From contig NZ_JPRN01000003.1 in assembly GCF_000737715.1 (NCBI RefSeq), positions 372,001 to 436,000 of the forward strand: DNA of 64,000 bases, in the 5' to 3' direction. The notes beneath the pieces are model-generated. The model made no database searches. It saw only the letters and a program-made list of their open reading frames with translations, and had not been told where the DNA came from. The translations under genes and the position numbers were made by a program. This DNA is from Chryseobacterium sp. JM1. Its GTDB lineage: Bacteria; Bacteroidota; Bacteroidia; Flavobacteriales; Weeksellaceae. This document shows positions 8,056-15,975 of this stretch, piece after piece; positions within the stretch are counted from its first letter, which is position 1; every line of letters begins with the position of its first letter.

Positions 8056-8118
8056 TGTTTTGATTTTTAAGGTGTTAGTTAAAACTAAGGTATGAAAAAT
8101 CTGAATATATATCACTTG
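8056..8118 (-). promoter_or_regulatory. conserved upstream region of peptide e
   Basis: It has the same block order as the region before peptide d: TCAAGTGATATAT, then TTTTTCATACCTTAG, TTTTAACTAACAC and TAAAAATCAAAACA before the ATG. TACCTTAG is the probable -7 box. Confidence 0.5.
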
Positions 8119-8159
8119 ATAAGGAATATATTTTACACAGTTAAGAAAATATTACCGAT

Positions 8160-8192
8160 AAACGGATCTATGTTTTGAGGTATCCGTTTTTT
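8160..8192 (-). terminator. terminator of peptide f
   Basis: AAACGGAT and ATCCGTTT pair around a 14-base loop just past the stop of peptide f. The T run is better on the plus strand, so termination on the minus strand may be weak. Confidence 0.5.
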
Positions 8193-8194
8193 GA

Positions 8195-8353
8195 TTAAGG
8201 CAGGTCCGGACGGCATTGAGGATCGGCACAGCCTATTGAAAAAATCCGGCACTGATTGGTTTTTGGATCACGGCACATCATCAATCCACCGGTAATGCTT
8301 CTTAATTCCTTTTTGTTTAATTTTTTTCCGTTTGCTAAATTTTGATTTTTCAT
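8195..8353 (-). CDS. GG-leader Cys-rich peptide f (4-Cys type), 52 residues
   Basis: I translated this gene by hand. From the ATG at 8351-8353 it reads MKNQNLANGKKLNKKELR then SITGG, the core LMMCRDPKTNQCRIFSIGCA, then DPQCRPDLP, and stops with TAA at 8195-8197. It keeps the four cysteines and the CRP tail of the short subfamily, so it is a real sixth member in spite of its length. Upstream on the minus strand TACCTTGG (one mismatch from TAnnTTTG) may be its -7 box. It diverges from the AraC regulator gene at 8486. Confidence 0.8.
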   Translation of the reverse strand: MKNQNLANGKKLNKKELRSITGGLMMCRDPKTNQCRIFSIGCADPQCRPDLP

Positions 8354-8457
8354 AATAATATAGGTTGTTGTTTAGTTCAGCCAAGGTATAAAAAATACTT
8401 ATTGAATGGTATTTTAAAATTTCAGCTGTATTTTATTTTCATATAACAGCAACTTTG

Positions 8458-8465
8458 TATATTTG
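8458..8465 (+). promoter_or_regulatory. -7 promoter box of the AraC gene
   Basis: TATATTTG matches TAnnTTTG and lies 20 bases before the ATG at 8486. Confidence 0.5.
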
Positions 8466-8485
8466 AATTTTACAAATCATTAGCT

Positions 8486-9424
8486 ATGGAAAAGATCGCT
8501 CATGCATCCCTTGAAGACTTTTATAAAGAAATGACCGCCAAGCTGGGAAAAGACCTTGACAGTATTTTTCCAAAAGGGCTTGGTAAAGATATCGGACACT
8601 TTAATGTATTTGATATCAGGCAGACCATAGAAAAGGTAAAAATGACATCAGAAATGCCGTATAACAGGCGGAAGTACTATAAAATCAGTTTGATCAGAGG
8701 CAGGAACAGAGCAGAATATGCAGATAAGATTGTTGCGATTAAGAAAAATGCATTGCTGTTCGCCACTCCAAAGGTTCCGTATCACTGGGTTCCTGAAGAT
8801 CCTGATCAGTCGGGGAGTTTCTGCGTATTTACAGAAGATTTTTTCATTAAGGCACAGTCACGGTTTTCATTGGAAGAACTGCCTATATTTCAGCCCGGAA
8901 ACATCCCGTTATTTGAAATTGAAGATGAACTGGCAGACGAAATAGAAGTGCTTTTCGGGAAGATAAAAAAAGAAATAGATTCAGATTATGTATTCAAATA
9001 TGACCTGATCAGAAACTACGTTCTGGAACTTATTCATTATGGACAGAAGCTGCAACCGGCTGCGAAATTATCGGCTTCCAATGATGCTTCATTACGGGTA
9101 GTTTCATTGTTTATTGAGCTTTTAGAAAGACAGTTTCCTATTGAATCTTCGGAACAGAGGCTGCAATTGAAAACAGCCAAAGATTATGCAGACCGTCTGG
9201 CTGTACACGTGAATTATTTAAACAAAAAATTAAAAGAAAGCACCGGAAAAACCACCACTGAATTTATCGCAGACCGCATGGTTCAGGAAGCCAAAATCCT
9301 TTTAAGACAGACCAAATGGAATGTCTCGGAGATTTCCTATGCATTGGGTTTTGAAGAAATAGCCCACTTTTCCAACTTCTTCAAAAGAAAAACATCTTTC
9401 ACACCGATGGAATTTCGTTCATGA
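8486..9424 (+). CDS. AraC family transcriptional regulator
   Basis: The 312-residue protein has an N-terminal cupin-like region (about 1-195, with the PHYHWVPEDPDQSGSF-like stretch typical of AraC-type sensors) and a C-terminal pair of helix-turn-helix motifs. The second of these, WNVSEISYALGFEEIAHFSNF with FKRKTSFTPMEFR, is diagnostic of the family. It should bind a small ligand and activate or repress a nearby promoter. The SDR gene 99 bases downstream in the same direction is the likely target, a common pairing in flavobacteria. The ligand is not predictable. Confidence 0.9.
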   Translation: MEKIAHASLEDFYKEMTAKLGKDLDSIFPKGLGKDIGHFNVFDIRQTIEKVKMTSEMPYNRRKYYKISLIRGRNRAEYADKIVAIKKNALLFATPKVPYHWVPEDPDQSGSFCVFTEDFFIKAQSRFSLEELPIFQPGNIPLFEIEDELADEIEVLFGKIKKEIDSDYVFKYDLIRNYVLELIHYGQKLQPAAKLSASNDASLRVVSLFIELLERQFPIESSEQRLQLKTAKDYADRLAVHVNYLNKKLKESTGKTTTEFIADRMVQEAKILLRQTKWNVSEISYALGFEEIAHFSNFFKRKTSFTPMEFRS

Positions 9425-9523
9425 TTTGAATTTTGCAAATTTCAGATTGATTCGGGCAACCGTATCCTCCGCAGAATTGCCCAACTTTGTACCATTAAAT
9501 AATATAAACAAATCATATAAAAG

Positions 9524-10288
9524 ATGAATACAAAAACAAAAATTGCATTAATCACCGGAGGAAGCCGCGGATTGGGTAAAAATGCAGCCCTAAAAATTGC
9601 TCAAAAAGGATTAGACGTTATTATTACGTATAAAAACAGTAAAGAAGAGGCGGATGCTGTTATAAACGAGATCAAAGCTTTGGGCCAAAAGGCTATCGCT
9701 TATCAGCTGGACACGAGAGATGTGAAAAGCTTTGATGTATTTGTCAAAAACATCACCGATCACCTGGAAACAGAAACGGGAAGTTCAAACATTGATTTTC
9801 TGATTAACAATGCAGGAACCGCTTTATATGCTCCGATCACAGAAACTACGGAAGAGCAGCTTGATGATATCGTTAATGTACACTTTAAAGGGGTTTTCTT
9901 TCTGACGCAGAAAATGCTTCCATTCATCAATGATGGTGGTGGAATTATAAATATTTCTTCAGGACTGGCAAGATTTGCCCTTCCGGGATCATCCGTTTAC
10001 GGTTCTATGAAAGCGGGTGTTGAGATGCTGACCAAATACATGGCCAAAGAATTAGGCCCTCGTAAAATCAAAGCCAATGTGATTGCGCCGGGAGCCATTG
10101 AAACCGATTTCGGAGGCGGAAGAACGAGAGACGATCAGAATGTAAATTCAATGATTTCCAATATTACCGCTTTAGGAAGAGCCGGACTTCCGGACGATAT
10201 CGGCGGCGTAGTTGCTTTTCTTTGTACTGAAGATGCTGGCTGGATTACCGGACAAAGAATTGAGGCTTCAGGAGGAATGTTTTTATAG
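9524..10288 (+). CDS. SDR family oxidoreductase
   Basis: The 254-residue protein is a classical short-chain dehydrogenase/reductase. It shows the cofactor motif GGSRGLGKNAA near the start, NNAG near residue 92, the catalytic Ser and YGSMK (YxxxK), and the C-terminal WITGQRIEASGGMFL. A Lys/Arg-rich segment after the first strand (TYKNSKEEAD) is compatible with NADP preference. Substrate cannot be assigned. It follows the AraC gene with a 99-base gap that holds CAACTTTG (9482-9489), one mismatch from the -7 consensus, so it probably has its own regulated promoter. Confidence 0.9.
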   Translation: MNTKTKIALITGGSRGLGKNAALKIAQKGLDVIITYKNSKEEADAVINEIKALGQKAIAYQLDTRDVKSFDVFVKNITDHLETETGSSNIDFLINNAGTALYAPITETTEEQLDDIVNVHFKGVFFLTQKMLPFINDGGGIINISSGLARFALPGSSVYGSMKAGVEMLTKYMAKELGPRKIKANVIAPGAIETDFGGGRTRDDQNVNSMISNITALGRAGLPDDIGGVVAFLCTEDAGWITGQRIEASGGMFL

Positions 10289-10301
10289 ACGAAAATAGGT
10301 C

Positions 10302-10350
10302 GATTCGCTTGCTTCCCGTCATTGCGAGGCGCGAAGTAACGAAGCAATCT
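10302..10350. repeat. dispersed repeat of the GTCATTGCGAGG type
   Basis: The sequence GCTTGCTTCCCGTCATTGCG, then AGGCGCGAAGTAACGAAGCA, is a variant of the TTGCTTCG...CGTCATTGCGAGG repeats scattered in many Bacteroidota genomes. It has partial inverted symmetry (GCTTGCTTC and GAAGCAATC). It lies between the SDR stop and its terminator. Confidence 0.5.
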
Positions 10351-10359
10351 TATATTATT

Positions 10360-10398
10360 AATAAGACCAGTTCAGATAAGGGACTGGTCTTATTTTTT
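10360..10398 (+). terminator. rho-independent terminator of the SDR gene
   Basis: AATAAGACCAGT and ACTGGTCTTATT pair perfectly over 12 bp, followed by a T run. Confidence 0.88.
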
Positions 10399-10473
10399 AT
10401 TACTGATAGAACGGATAAAGAAGTTTTTTAACAAATTTACCTACCTTTAATATCAATAATAAACTTCACGTCT

Positions 10474-11937
10474 ATGATTAAAGAATTTTTCAACCAGTTT
10501 CCCTATATTCTCGTAGGGCTCGAAGTTCTTTATCTTATCGGGATTATCTTCCTGGCCGGGAAAATCATCATGGATACGAAGAATACAAGCAAAACCCTGG
10601 CTTATCTCATGCTGATTATCTTCCTTCCGGTGGTGGGAATTATTATCTACTTTGTCTTTGGGGTGAATTACCGGAAAAATAAGTTTTATACTTTTAAAAT
10701 AGAGCGGAACGAGCAGGTGTATCAGGCTGTAAGTACTTATATCAGGGAAACACATCATAAAACGCTGGAAAATCATAAAGAAGATATAGACCAGTTTCTG
10801 ACGACCGTTAATTTTCTGTATAATGCCGGGCATTCTCCTTTGTCACAGGGAAATCATGCAGAAGTACTGATCAACGGGGAAGGTAAATTTGAAAAGGTTT
10901 TTGAGGTTCTTGAAAAAGCGGTTCATCACATTCACCTGGAATATTATATTTATGATAATGACGATATCGGGAACAGGCTTGCGGATTTGCTGATCAGAAA
11001 AGCAAAAGAAGGTGTGATCATCCGTTTTCTGTATGATGATATGGGCAGCGGAAAAATAGGAAAAAAGCTTCTGAAAAGACTGAAAGAAGGTGGAGTACAG
11101 GTGTCTCCCGTTAATAAAATTACATTCAGACTTCTCGCGAACCGGGTTAATTACAGAGATCACCGAAAGATCATTATTGTAGATGGGGCTGAAGTTTTTA
11201 CAGGCGGAATTAATGTTTCGGATAAATATATTAATCCTAATCCCAAGCAATATTGGAGGGATGTTCATTTGTATATGAAAGGAGAGGCGGCTTTTTATTT
11301 TCAGTTTTTGTTTTTCAGCAACTGGATTTTTGCGACGGAAAAAATTCCTGAGATTTCCCAACTCTATTTTACAAAAAACGAAGGTCAAGGAACTTCATTA
11401 ATTCAGACAGCTGCCAGCGGACCGGATACCAAACCTTCCATCATGTTGAGTACAACTTCCGCAGTACTTTCTGCGAAAAAAAGAATCTATATCGTTACGC
11501 CTTATTTTATTCCGGTTGAAACGGTGTTGAATGGTATTAAACAAGCCGCTCTTTCAGGAGTTGATGTAAGACTGATGGTTCCCAAATCCGGTGATTCAGT
11601 TATCGTAAACGCGGCGGCATATTCTTATTATGAAGAACTTTTAGAGAATAATGTGAGGGTTTTCTTTTATAAAAAAGGTTTTATTCACGCGAAAACAATG
11701 CTCATAGATGATCAGTTTTCTTCAGTAGGTACCGCGAACATGGATGTGCGAAGCCAGGAACTGAATTTCGAGGTGAATGCATTGGTTTTTGATCAAAAGA
11801 TCAACAAGAAACTTCAGGACCTGTTTCATGAAGATATGAATGACTGCGAAGAAATTTCTCTTGAATCCTGGAGAAAAAGGCCAAAATCCAAAGTGTTCTT
11901 TGAGCATCTGGCCAGGCTGCTTTCCCCGCTGATATAA
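10474..11937 (+). CDS. cls: cardiolipin synthase
   Basis: The 487-residue protein has two N-terminal transmembrane helices (about 12-33 and 42-65), then two phospholipase-D domains. The HKD motifs are NYRDHRKIIIVDG and FIHAKTMLIDDQFSSVGTAN, with the expected HxKxxxxD spacing. It condenses two phosphatidylglycerol molecules (or an equivalent donor) to cardiolipin at the inner membrane. The gene is monocistronic, with TACCTTTA (10442-10449), one mismatch from the -7 consensus, 24 bases before the ATG. Its end is only four bases from the stop of the convergent aminotransferase gene and no terminator is visible between them. Confidence 0.94.
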   Translation: MIKEFFNQFPYILVGLEVLYLIGIIFLAGKIIMDTKNTSKTLAYLMLIIFLPVVGIIIYFVFGVNYRKNKFYTFKIERNEQVYQAVSTYIRETHHKTLENHKEDIDQFLTTVNFLYNAGHSPLSQGNHAEVLINGEGKFEKVFEVLEKAVHHIHLEYYIYDNDDIGNRLADLLIRKAKEGVIIRFLYDDMGSGKIGKKLLKRLKEGGVQVSPVNKITFRLLANRVNYRDHRKIIIVDGAEVFTGGINVSDKYINPNPKQYWRDVHLYMKGEAAFYFQFLFFSNWIFATEKIPEISQLYFTKNEGQGTSLIQTAASGPDTKPSIMLSTTSAVLSAKKRIYIVTPYFIPVETVLNGIKQAALSGVDVRLMVPKSGDSVIVNAAAYSYYEELLENNVRVFFYKKGFIHAKTMLIDDQFSSVGTANMDVRSQELNFEVNALVFDQKINKKLQDLFHEDMNDCEEISLESWRKRPKSKVFFEHLARLLSPLI

Positions 11938-11941
11938 AATT

Positions 11942-13090
11942 TTAAAGTCTGGAAAGGTTTTCTATTGCTCTTTCTAAGGTTTCCTGTTTTTTCGCGAAAC
12001 ACAATCTGATGACGTGATCATTTCTTTTGTTTTTATAAAACGATGAAAAAGGAACACTGGCCACTTTATGATTGATCGTCAGTTCAGAAGCGAAATCAAA
12101 ATCATTTTTATCGGAAATTTTATCATAGGTAAGTGCCTGGAAATACGTTCCCTCACAGTCCAGAAGTCCAAAAGAAGTCCCCGCAAGTCCCTGTCTCAGA
12201 AAATCTCTCTTTTCCTGGAAGAATGTATTTAGGTTATTGTAATGATCATCATTTTTCATGTATTCTGCCAAAGCCAGTTGGATGGGTGTATTTACACAGA
12301 AAACATTGAACTGATGCACCTTTCTAAACTCGTCGGTAAGGTTTTTAGGGGCTGCACAATATCCCGTTTTCCAGCCTGTGACATGGAAAAGTTTTCCAAA
12401 AGATGCAACATGAAGGCTTCTTTCTTTAAGTTCAGGATACTGACAGATACTCAAATGCTGTTTTCCGTCAAATACAATATTTTCATACACCTCGTCGCTC
12501 AGAATAAGGATAGGAGTATCTTTTACGATGCTAACGAGTTCCTGCAGGTCGTTTTCCTTTAAGATCTTTCCTGAAGGGTTATTCGGATTGTTCAGAATGA
12601 TCATCTTCGTTTTATCGCTCACTAGGCCTTTTACCGTATTCCAGTCGATTTCATAATCCGGAGCTTTCATTTCAAAACGTTTTACGATTCCTCCGAAAAG
12701 CTCTACAGTAGGCTCATAGCAATCATAAGCGGGCTCAAAAATAATCACTTCATCATCCTTTTTTACAAACGTGGCAATAGCGGTGAAAATAGCTTGTGTA
12801 CCTCCTGCGGTAACCGTTATTTCAGAATCCGGGTGATAAATTGCCTGATGACTGTTCTCAATTTTTCTGGCGATTTCTTCCTTTAAAGGCATCATACCTC
12901 CCAGCGGGGCATATTGGTTGAAGCCCTTTTTAATGAAATGGTCTACATGATCCAGTAGTTCAGCATCCGGCATGAAATCCGGAAATCCCTGAGAAAGATT
13001 GATGGCCTCATTTTCGTTGGCGAGCTGTGTCATCTGGCTGAAAATGGTAGTTCCTACATTAGAAAGCTTAGATAAAGGAAGTTGTATCAT
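11942..13090 (-). CDS. class I/II PLP-dependent aminotransferase (methionine/kynurenine type)
   Basis: The 382-residue protein (start at the ATG ending at 13090; an upstream TTG adds three residues) has the fold-type I motifs INLSQGFPDF, TAGGTQAIF, NNPNNPSGKI and SFGKLFHVTGWKTGY, in which the Lys of SFGK is the probable PLP-binding residue. It resembles YbdL-type methionine aminotransferases and kynurenine-oxoglutarate transaminases, which transaminate methionine, Phe and related residues, for example in methionine salvage. The C-terminus VIRLCFAKKQETLERAIENL is typical. Exact substrate is inferred only. Convergent with cls. Confidence 0.88.
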   Translation of the reverse strand: MIQLPLSKLSNVGTTIFSQMTQLANENEAINLSQGFPDFMPDAELLDHVDHFIKKGFNQYAPLGGMMPLKEEIARKIENSHQAIYHPDSEITVTAGGTQAIFTAIATFVKKDDEVIIFEPAYDCYEPTVELFGGIVKRFEMKAPDYEIDWNTVKGLVSDKTKMIILNNPNNPSGKILKENDLQELVSIVKDTPILILSDEVYENIVFDGKQHLSICQYPELKERSLHVASFGKLFHVTGWKTGYCAAPKNLTDEFRKVHQFNVFCVNTPIQLALAEYMKNDDHYNNLNTFFQEKRDFLRQGLAGTSFGLLDCEGTYFQALTYDKISDKNDFDFASELTINHKVASVPFSSFYKNKRNDHVIRLCFAKKQETLERAIENLSRL

Positions 13091-13169
13091 GAAGATCAAT
13101 TTTGTTGATCCGAATTTAATTTATTTTTTGCAATCATGAAACAGAAGAACCAAATTGTTTAAACTTTTG

Positions 13170-13362
13170 AGTTGGAAAAGCGCAAAGGAACGCAAGTTTT
13201 TTTTCTAATTCGAATGCTTTAAGGCGCGAGGGTTTTATCTTCGATAAAATTGTGGGCCGTTCAATAAACGCCAATGAACTTGCTGAAAATCTCTGATTTT
13301 CTTGCGCCTTAAAATATCGTCATTTTTGTTCAAGCTTTGCGTTCCTTTGCGCTTTTCCAACT
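13170..13362. repeat. 193-bp palindromic (MITE-like) intergenic element
   Basis: The ends are a perfect 26-bp inverted repeat: 13170-13195 (AGTTGGAAAAGCGCAAAGG start) and 13337-13362 (ends GCGCTTTTCCAACT). Inside, AAGGCGCGAG (13221-13230) pairs with CTTGCGCCTT (13301-13310), and a third palindrome TTTTATCttcGATAAAA sits near 13233-13249. It encodes nothing. The central palindrome and its flank recur in inverted orientation at 4617-4644. Confidence 0.8.
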
Positions 13363-13525
13363 ATAAAAAGATTTAATAAATATCTGTATGAATAGTATTA
13401 GGATTTTTTTTTAAATTTTGAATATCAATTAGATCAATGTAAATGACCTGATTTTTCTATTTTCATTCTTGAGAAAATAAAAGTTTAAACAACTTCAAAG
13501 AAAATGGTTAAATGAGTTCAACGTA

Positions 13526-13553
13526 AAAAAGGCCGCTTCTTTCGAAACAGCCA
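13526..13553 (-). terminator. probable terminator of the lipoprotein gene
   Basis: On the minus strand GGCTGTTT and AAGCGGCC pair with two G-U pairs around a short loop and a T run follows. It lies 20 bases after the stop at 13574. Confidence 0.6.
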
Positions 13554-13573
13554 GCTATTTATTTTGCTTTATG

Positions 13574-14383
13574 TTAAAACAGTATCATAGATTCCACTCT
13601 GTTGTTGACATAGCCAAGGATTCCCCAGAACATTACGGTAGAGCCTCCCCATCCGGAAAGAGAAACTAAATGTTTTCTGAAAAACTTTTTGTCATACAGG
13701 TGTTCCACCATATAAAGGTGTTGTCTTTTATAACATCCGATTTTATTGTTCCAGTTGTCAAAAAACCAGAAGCCCAGCGTTGGGGTAAATTGGGACATGA
13801 CGTATTTGTTGGAACCATAGGGAATAATATCATCATATACCCGAAGCCATCCCGGACTGAATGCTCCGAAAAAAGTCTGATACTGCTGCTTCTCGAAAGC
13901 ATAATAGCTGTCGGGCAGCTGTTCTCCGGCTTCTGCCATTTGAACTAAGCCGTTCACTTCTGCATATTTCTGAATGGTCTCATTGAATGCTTTAGTTTCC
14001 CGGAATTTCAGTCCGTTTTGATCGCCATACTGGAGATATCTTTCTTCGGAAGTAAAAGTTCTCACCGTGATAAGGGCGGATTGATCGATTGGGTTTTTCA
14101 CCAGAGAAGCTACAGGATATTTATCTTCCAGATCGGCGATGACATCAACCTGCTGGCCATCAGAGAAATATTCGACTCTTATTTTATCAATGTTAATGCC
14201 GTCCTGTGCAAATTCTTCCCTGACTCCAGGTGGTGGAGGTGGCAGGTTAGACGGATCTGTTTTGCTTAAAGCTGTTGGCGCAATGCCTGTAGATTCTTCG
14301 AGTTGTTCGTTGCTGTCGCGGCATCCTGATAAAAAGAAAAGCCCGGCTGACAATCCTAAAATTGCAATGTTTTTGAGTTTCAT
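13574..14383 (-). CDS. lipoprotein of unknown function
   Basis: The 269-residue protein has a signal peptide ending in the lipobox LSGC with Cys21, and then a proline-rich linker (NLPPPPPGVREEF). The body contains an alternating aromatic/charged C-terminal half with WNNKIGCYKRQHLYMVEHL and HLVSLSGWGGSTVMFWG; the last part recalls short beta-gamma-crystallin-like or inhibitor domains, but I do not recognise the family. It should be anchored in the inner or outer membrane facing the periplasm. It is divergent from the DUF2867 gene, and the shared upstream region contains three phased repeats that could bind a LytTR regulator. Confidence 0.7.
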   Translation of the reverse strand: MKLKNIAILGLSAGLFFLSGCRDSNEQLEESTGIAPTALSKTDPSNLPPPPPGVREEFAQDGINIDKIRVEYFSDGQQVDVIADLEDKYPVASLVKNPIDQSALITVRTFTSEERYLQYGDQNGLKFRETKAFNETIQKYAEVNGLVQMAEAGEQLPDSYYAFEKQQYQTFFGAFSPGWLRVYDDIIPYGSNKYVMSQFTPTLGFWFFDNWNNKIGCYKRQHLYMVEHLYDKKFFRKHLVSLSGWGGSTVMFWGILGYVNNRVESMILF

Positions 14384-14513
14384 ATTAGTAAAGTTTTTAT
14401 GGTTGGTCGTTTTTTTGGAAGATGTTGAAGGCCTGTAAGCTTTTGTACATCATTCCGTATTTTAGTTTTGAATAAAATTAACAGCTTTTAAAACTCCCTG
14501 TTGTGTGAATTGG

Positions 14514-14562
14514 TAAGTGTTGATGTTTTTCTAATAAGTGTTGATGATTGACAGATAAGTGT
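14514..14562. promoter_or_regulatory. three 21-bp-phased direct repeats, possible LytTR binding sites
   Basis: TAAGTGTTGATG stands at 14514-14525 and 14535-14546, and TAAGTGT at 14556-14562. The starts are exactly 21 bases apart, two helical turns. LytTR response regulators are known to bind short direct repeats with 21-22-bp periodicity, and a LytTR gene lies 700 bases away. Binding is inferred. Confidence 0.55.
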
Positions 14563-14650
14563 AATTTTTGAATATCGATGAAATAAATAATCCGCGATAT
14601 ATTTTAACTTAAAGCTGAGATTGCTCACATCCTTTGTGCAGCAAGCCTCT

Positions 14651-14658
14651 TACATTTG
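14651..14658 (+). promoter_or_regulatory. -7 promoter box of the DUF2867 gene
   Basis: TACATTTG matches TAnnTTTG exactly and lies 29 bases before the ATG at 14688. Confidence 0.6.
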
Positions 14659-14687
14659 TGATAAATAAAACTAAATCTCCTAAAATT

Positions 14688-15239
14688 ATGACCATGAACA
14701 TTAAAAAGACTGAGTTACCCGCAAAATCTGTTTTGTTCGGAGAAAAATCTTTTTTTGATTATACAGACAGCTTCAGAGGGGATGTATTGAATGGCGGACG
14801 GAATATTAGTACAGAGGATATTGGCAAGGCCTTTTTCACCAGCACGCCTCAGTGGGGAAAGAAAATGTTTGATCTCAGGAACAGAATTGTTAAAATATTC
14901 GGACTGAAAACCGGAAAAGAGCGAAATGAATTGTTGAGACCGGAAGACCTTCACCTTGAAATAGGAGAGCAGGTCGGGATTTTCACTATATTCGATAAGA
15001 CAGATCATGAAATTATTTTGGGTGAGAATGATAAACATCTTGATTTCAGAGTTTCCCTTCTTTACGATAAAGCGAAACATAGCACCGAAACAGATTCTTT
15101 AACGATTTCAACCACCGTAAAATACCACAACTGGATGGGTAAATTGTATTTCCTGCCGGTACGCCCTTTTCACCAGCTGATCGTTCCGGTGATGCTCAAA
15201 AAGATGATTGCAAAGCTGGAATATCGTTCTGAATCCTAG
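14688..15239 (+). CDS. DUF2867 domain-containing protein
   Basis: From the ATG at 14688 the protein has 183 residues; an upstream in-frame start at 14634 lies before the -7 box and is rejected. There is no signal peptide. The middle and C-terminal parts, with IGEQVGIFTIFDKTDHEIIL, GENDKHLDFRVSLL, TTVKYHNWMGKLYF and PVRPFHQLIVPVML, match DUF2867, a domain found alone or fused to NAD-binding epimerase-like proteins. The function is not known. The gene ends four bases before the convergent LytTR regulator. Confidence 0.75.
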   Translation: MTMNIKKTELPAKSVLFGEKSFFDYTDSFRGDVLNGGRNISTEDIGKAFFTSTPQWGKKMFDLRNRIVKIFGLKTGKERNELLRPEDLHLEIGEQVGIFTIFDKTDHEIILGENDKHLDFRVSLLYDKAKHSTETDSLTISTTVKYHNWMGKLYFLPVRPFHQLIVPVMLKKMIAKLEYRSES

Positions 15240-15243
15240 TTTT

Positions 15244-15975
15244 TTATTCCATATTTTCGATCTTATGTAAGAAATCATTCTTTTTACGCACGGAAACATC
15301 CAGAACAGACTGATCGGCCATCACAACCTGCCCGCCTTTCCCTTTGATATATTCTTTAAGGTGAGAAAGATTGATCAGATGCTTGTGATGGATCCTGAAA
15401 AAATTATATTTCGAAAGCTGTTCCTCAAATTCATGCAGCGTTTTCGAAACAATGATTTTCGTTTTATCCGCTAAATAAAATGTGGTATAGCTGGAATCTG
15501 CTTCACAACGGATGATATCAGTGATGCTGGTCAGTTTGAAACCCTGAAGGGTCGGAAGACTGATCTTGTTTTCATTCAGAGAAACGGCAGAAGCGTTTTT
15601 AGTCTTTCTAATGCTTTCAAGAACTTTATTGACTGCAATAATGAAATCCATTTTCCTGATGGGTTTCAGTAAATAATCCGCTGCACTGTTTTTGATGGCC
15701 TGGATGGCGAAATTTTCAAATGCTGTAATGAAAATAATCTGGGCATCTACCTCCCTGAATTTGGAAAGAAGATCGAAAGCAGTCCCGTCTTTCAACTGTA
15801 CATCCAGAAAAATAATATCCGGAGTATTTTTAGACAGGTAAATATAGGCTTCCTCCACGCTTGATGCCTGAAATGCTGTCTGGATTTCAGGGAATTCATT
15901 CTCCAGCAGAAGAGCGATATAGTCTCTTCCATCCTGTTCGTCATCAATGATGCATGCTTGTATTTTGGTTTTCAT
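15244..15975 (-). CDS. LytTR family response regulator (copy 1)
   Basis: The 243-residue protein has a receiver domain (acidic pair in CIIDDEQDG, phosphoacceptor Asp58 in IIFLDVQLKDG, Lys in DYLLKPI) and a C-terminal LytTR DNA-binding domain (ADSSYTTFYLADKTKIIVSK, FFRIHHKHLINLSHLKEYI). It should be phosphorylated by the kinase encoded just upstream, with which it overlaps by 32 bases, and regulate transcription. It is closely similar over its whole length to copy 2 (19665-20396). Its cognate kinase gene carries an internal stop, so the regulator may be uncoupled or served by the copy 2 kinase. Confidence 0.93.
   Translation of the reverse strand: MKTKIQACIIDDEQDGRDYIALLLENEFPEIQTAFQASSVEEAYIYLSKNTPDIIFLDVQLKDGTAFDLLSKFREVDAQIIFITAFENFAIQAIKNSAADYLLKPIRKMDFIIAVNKVLESIRKTKNASAVSLNENKISLPTLQGFKLTSITDIIRCEADSSYTTFYLADKTKIIVSKTLHEFEEQLSKYNFFRIHHKHLINLSHLKEYIKGKGGQVVMADQSVLDVSVRKKNDFLHKIENME

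Noticed and set aside
10843..11388. Minus-strand frame of 181 codons
   Set aside because: Antisense to cardiolipin synthase, whose HKD motifs are intact.
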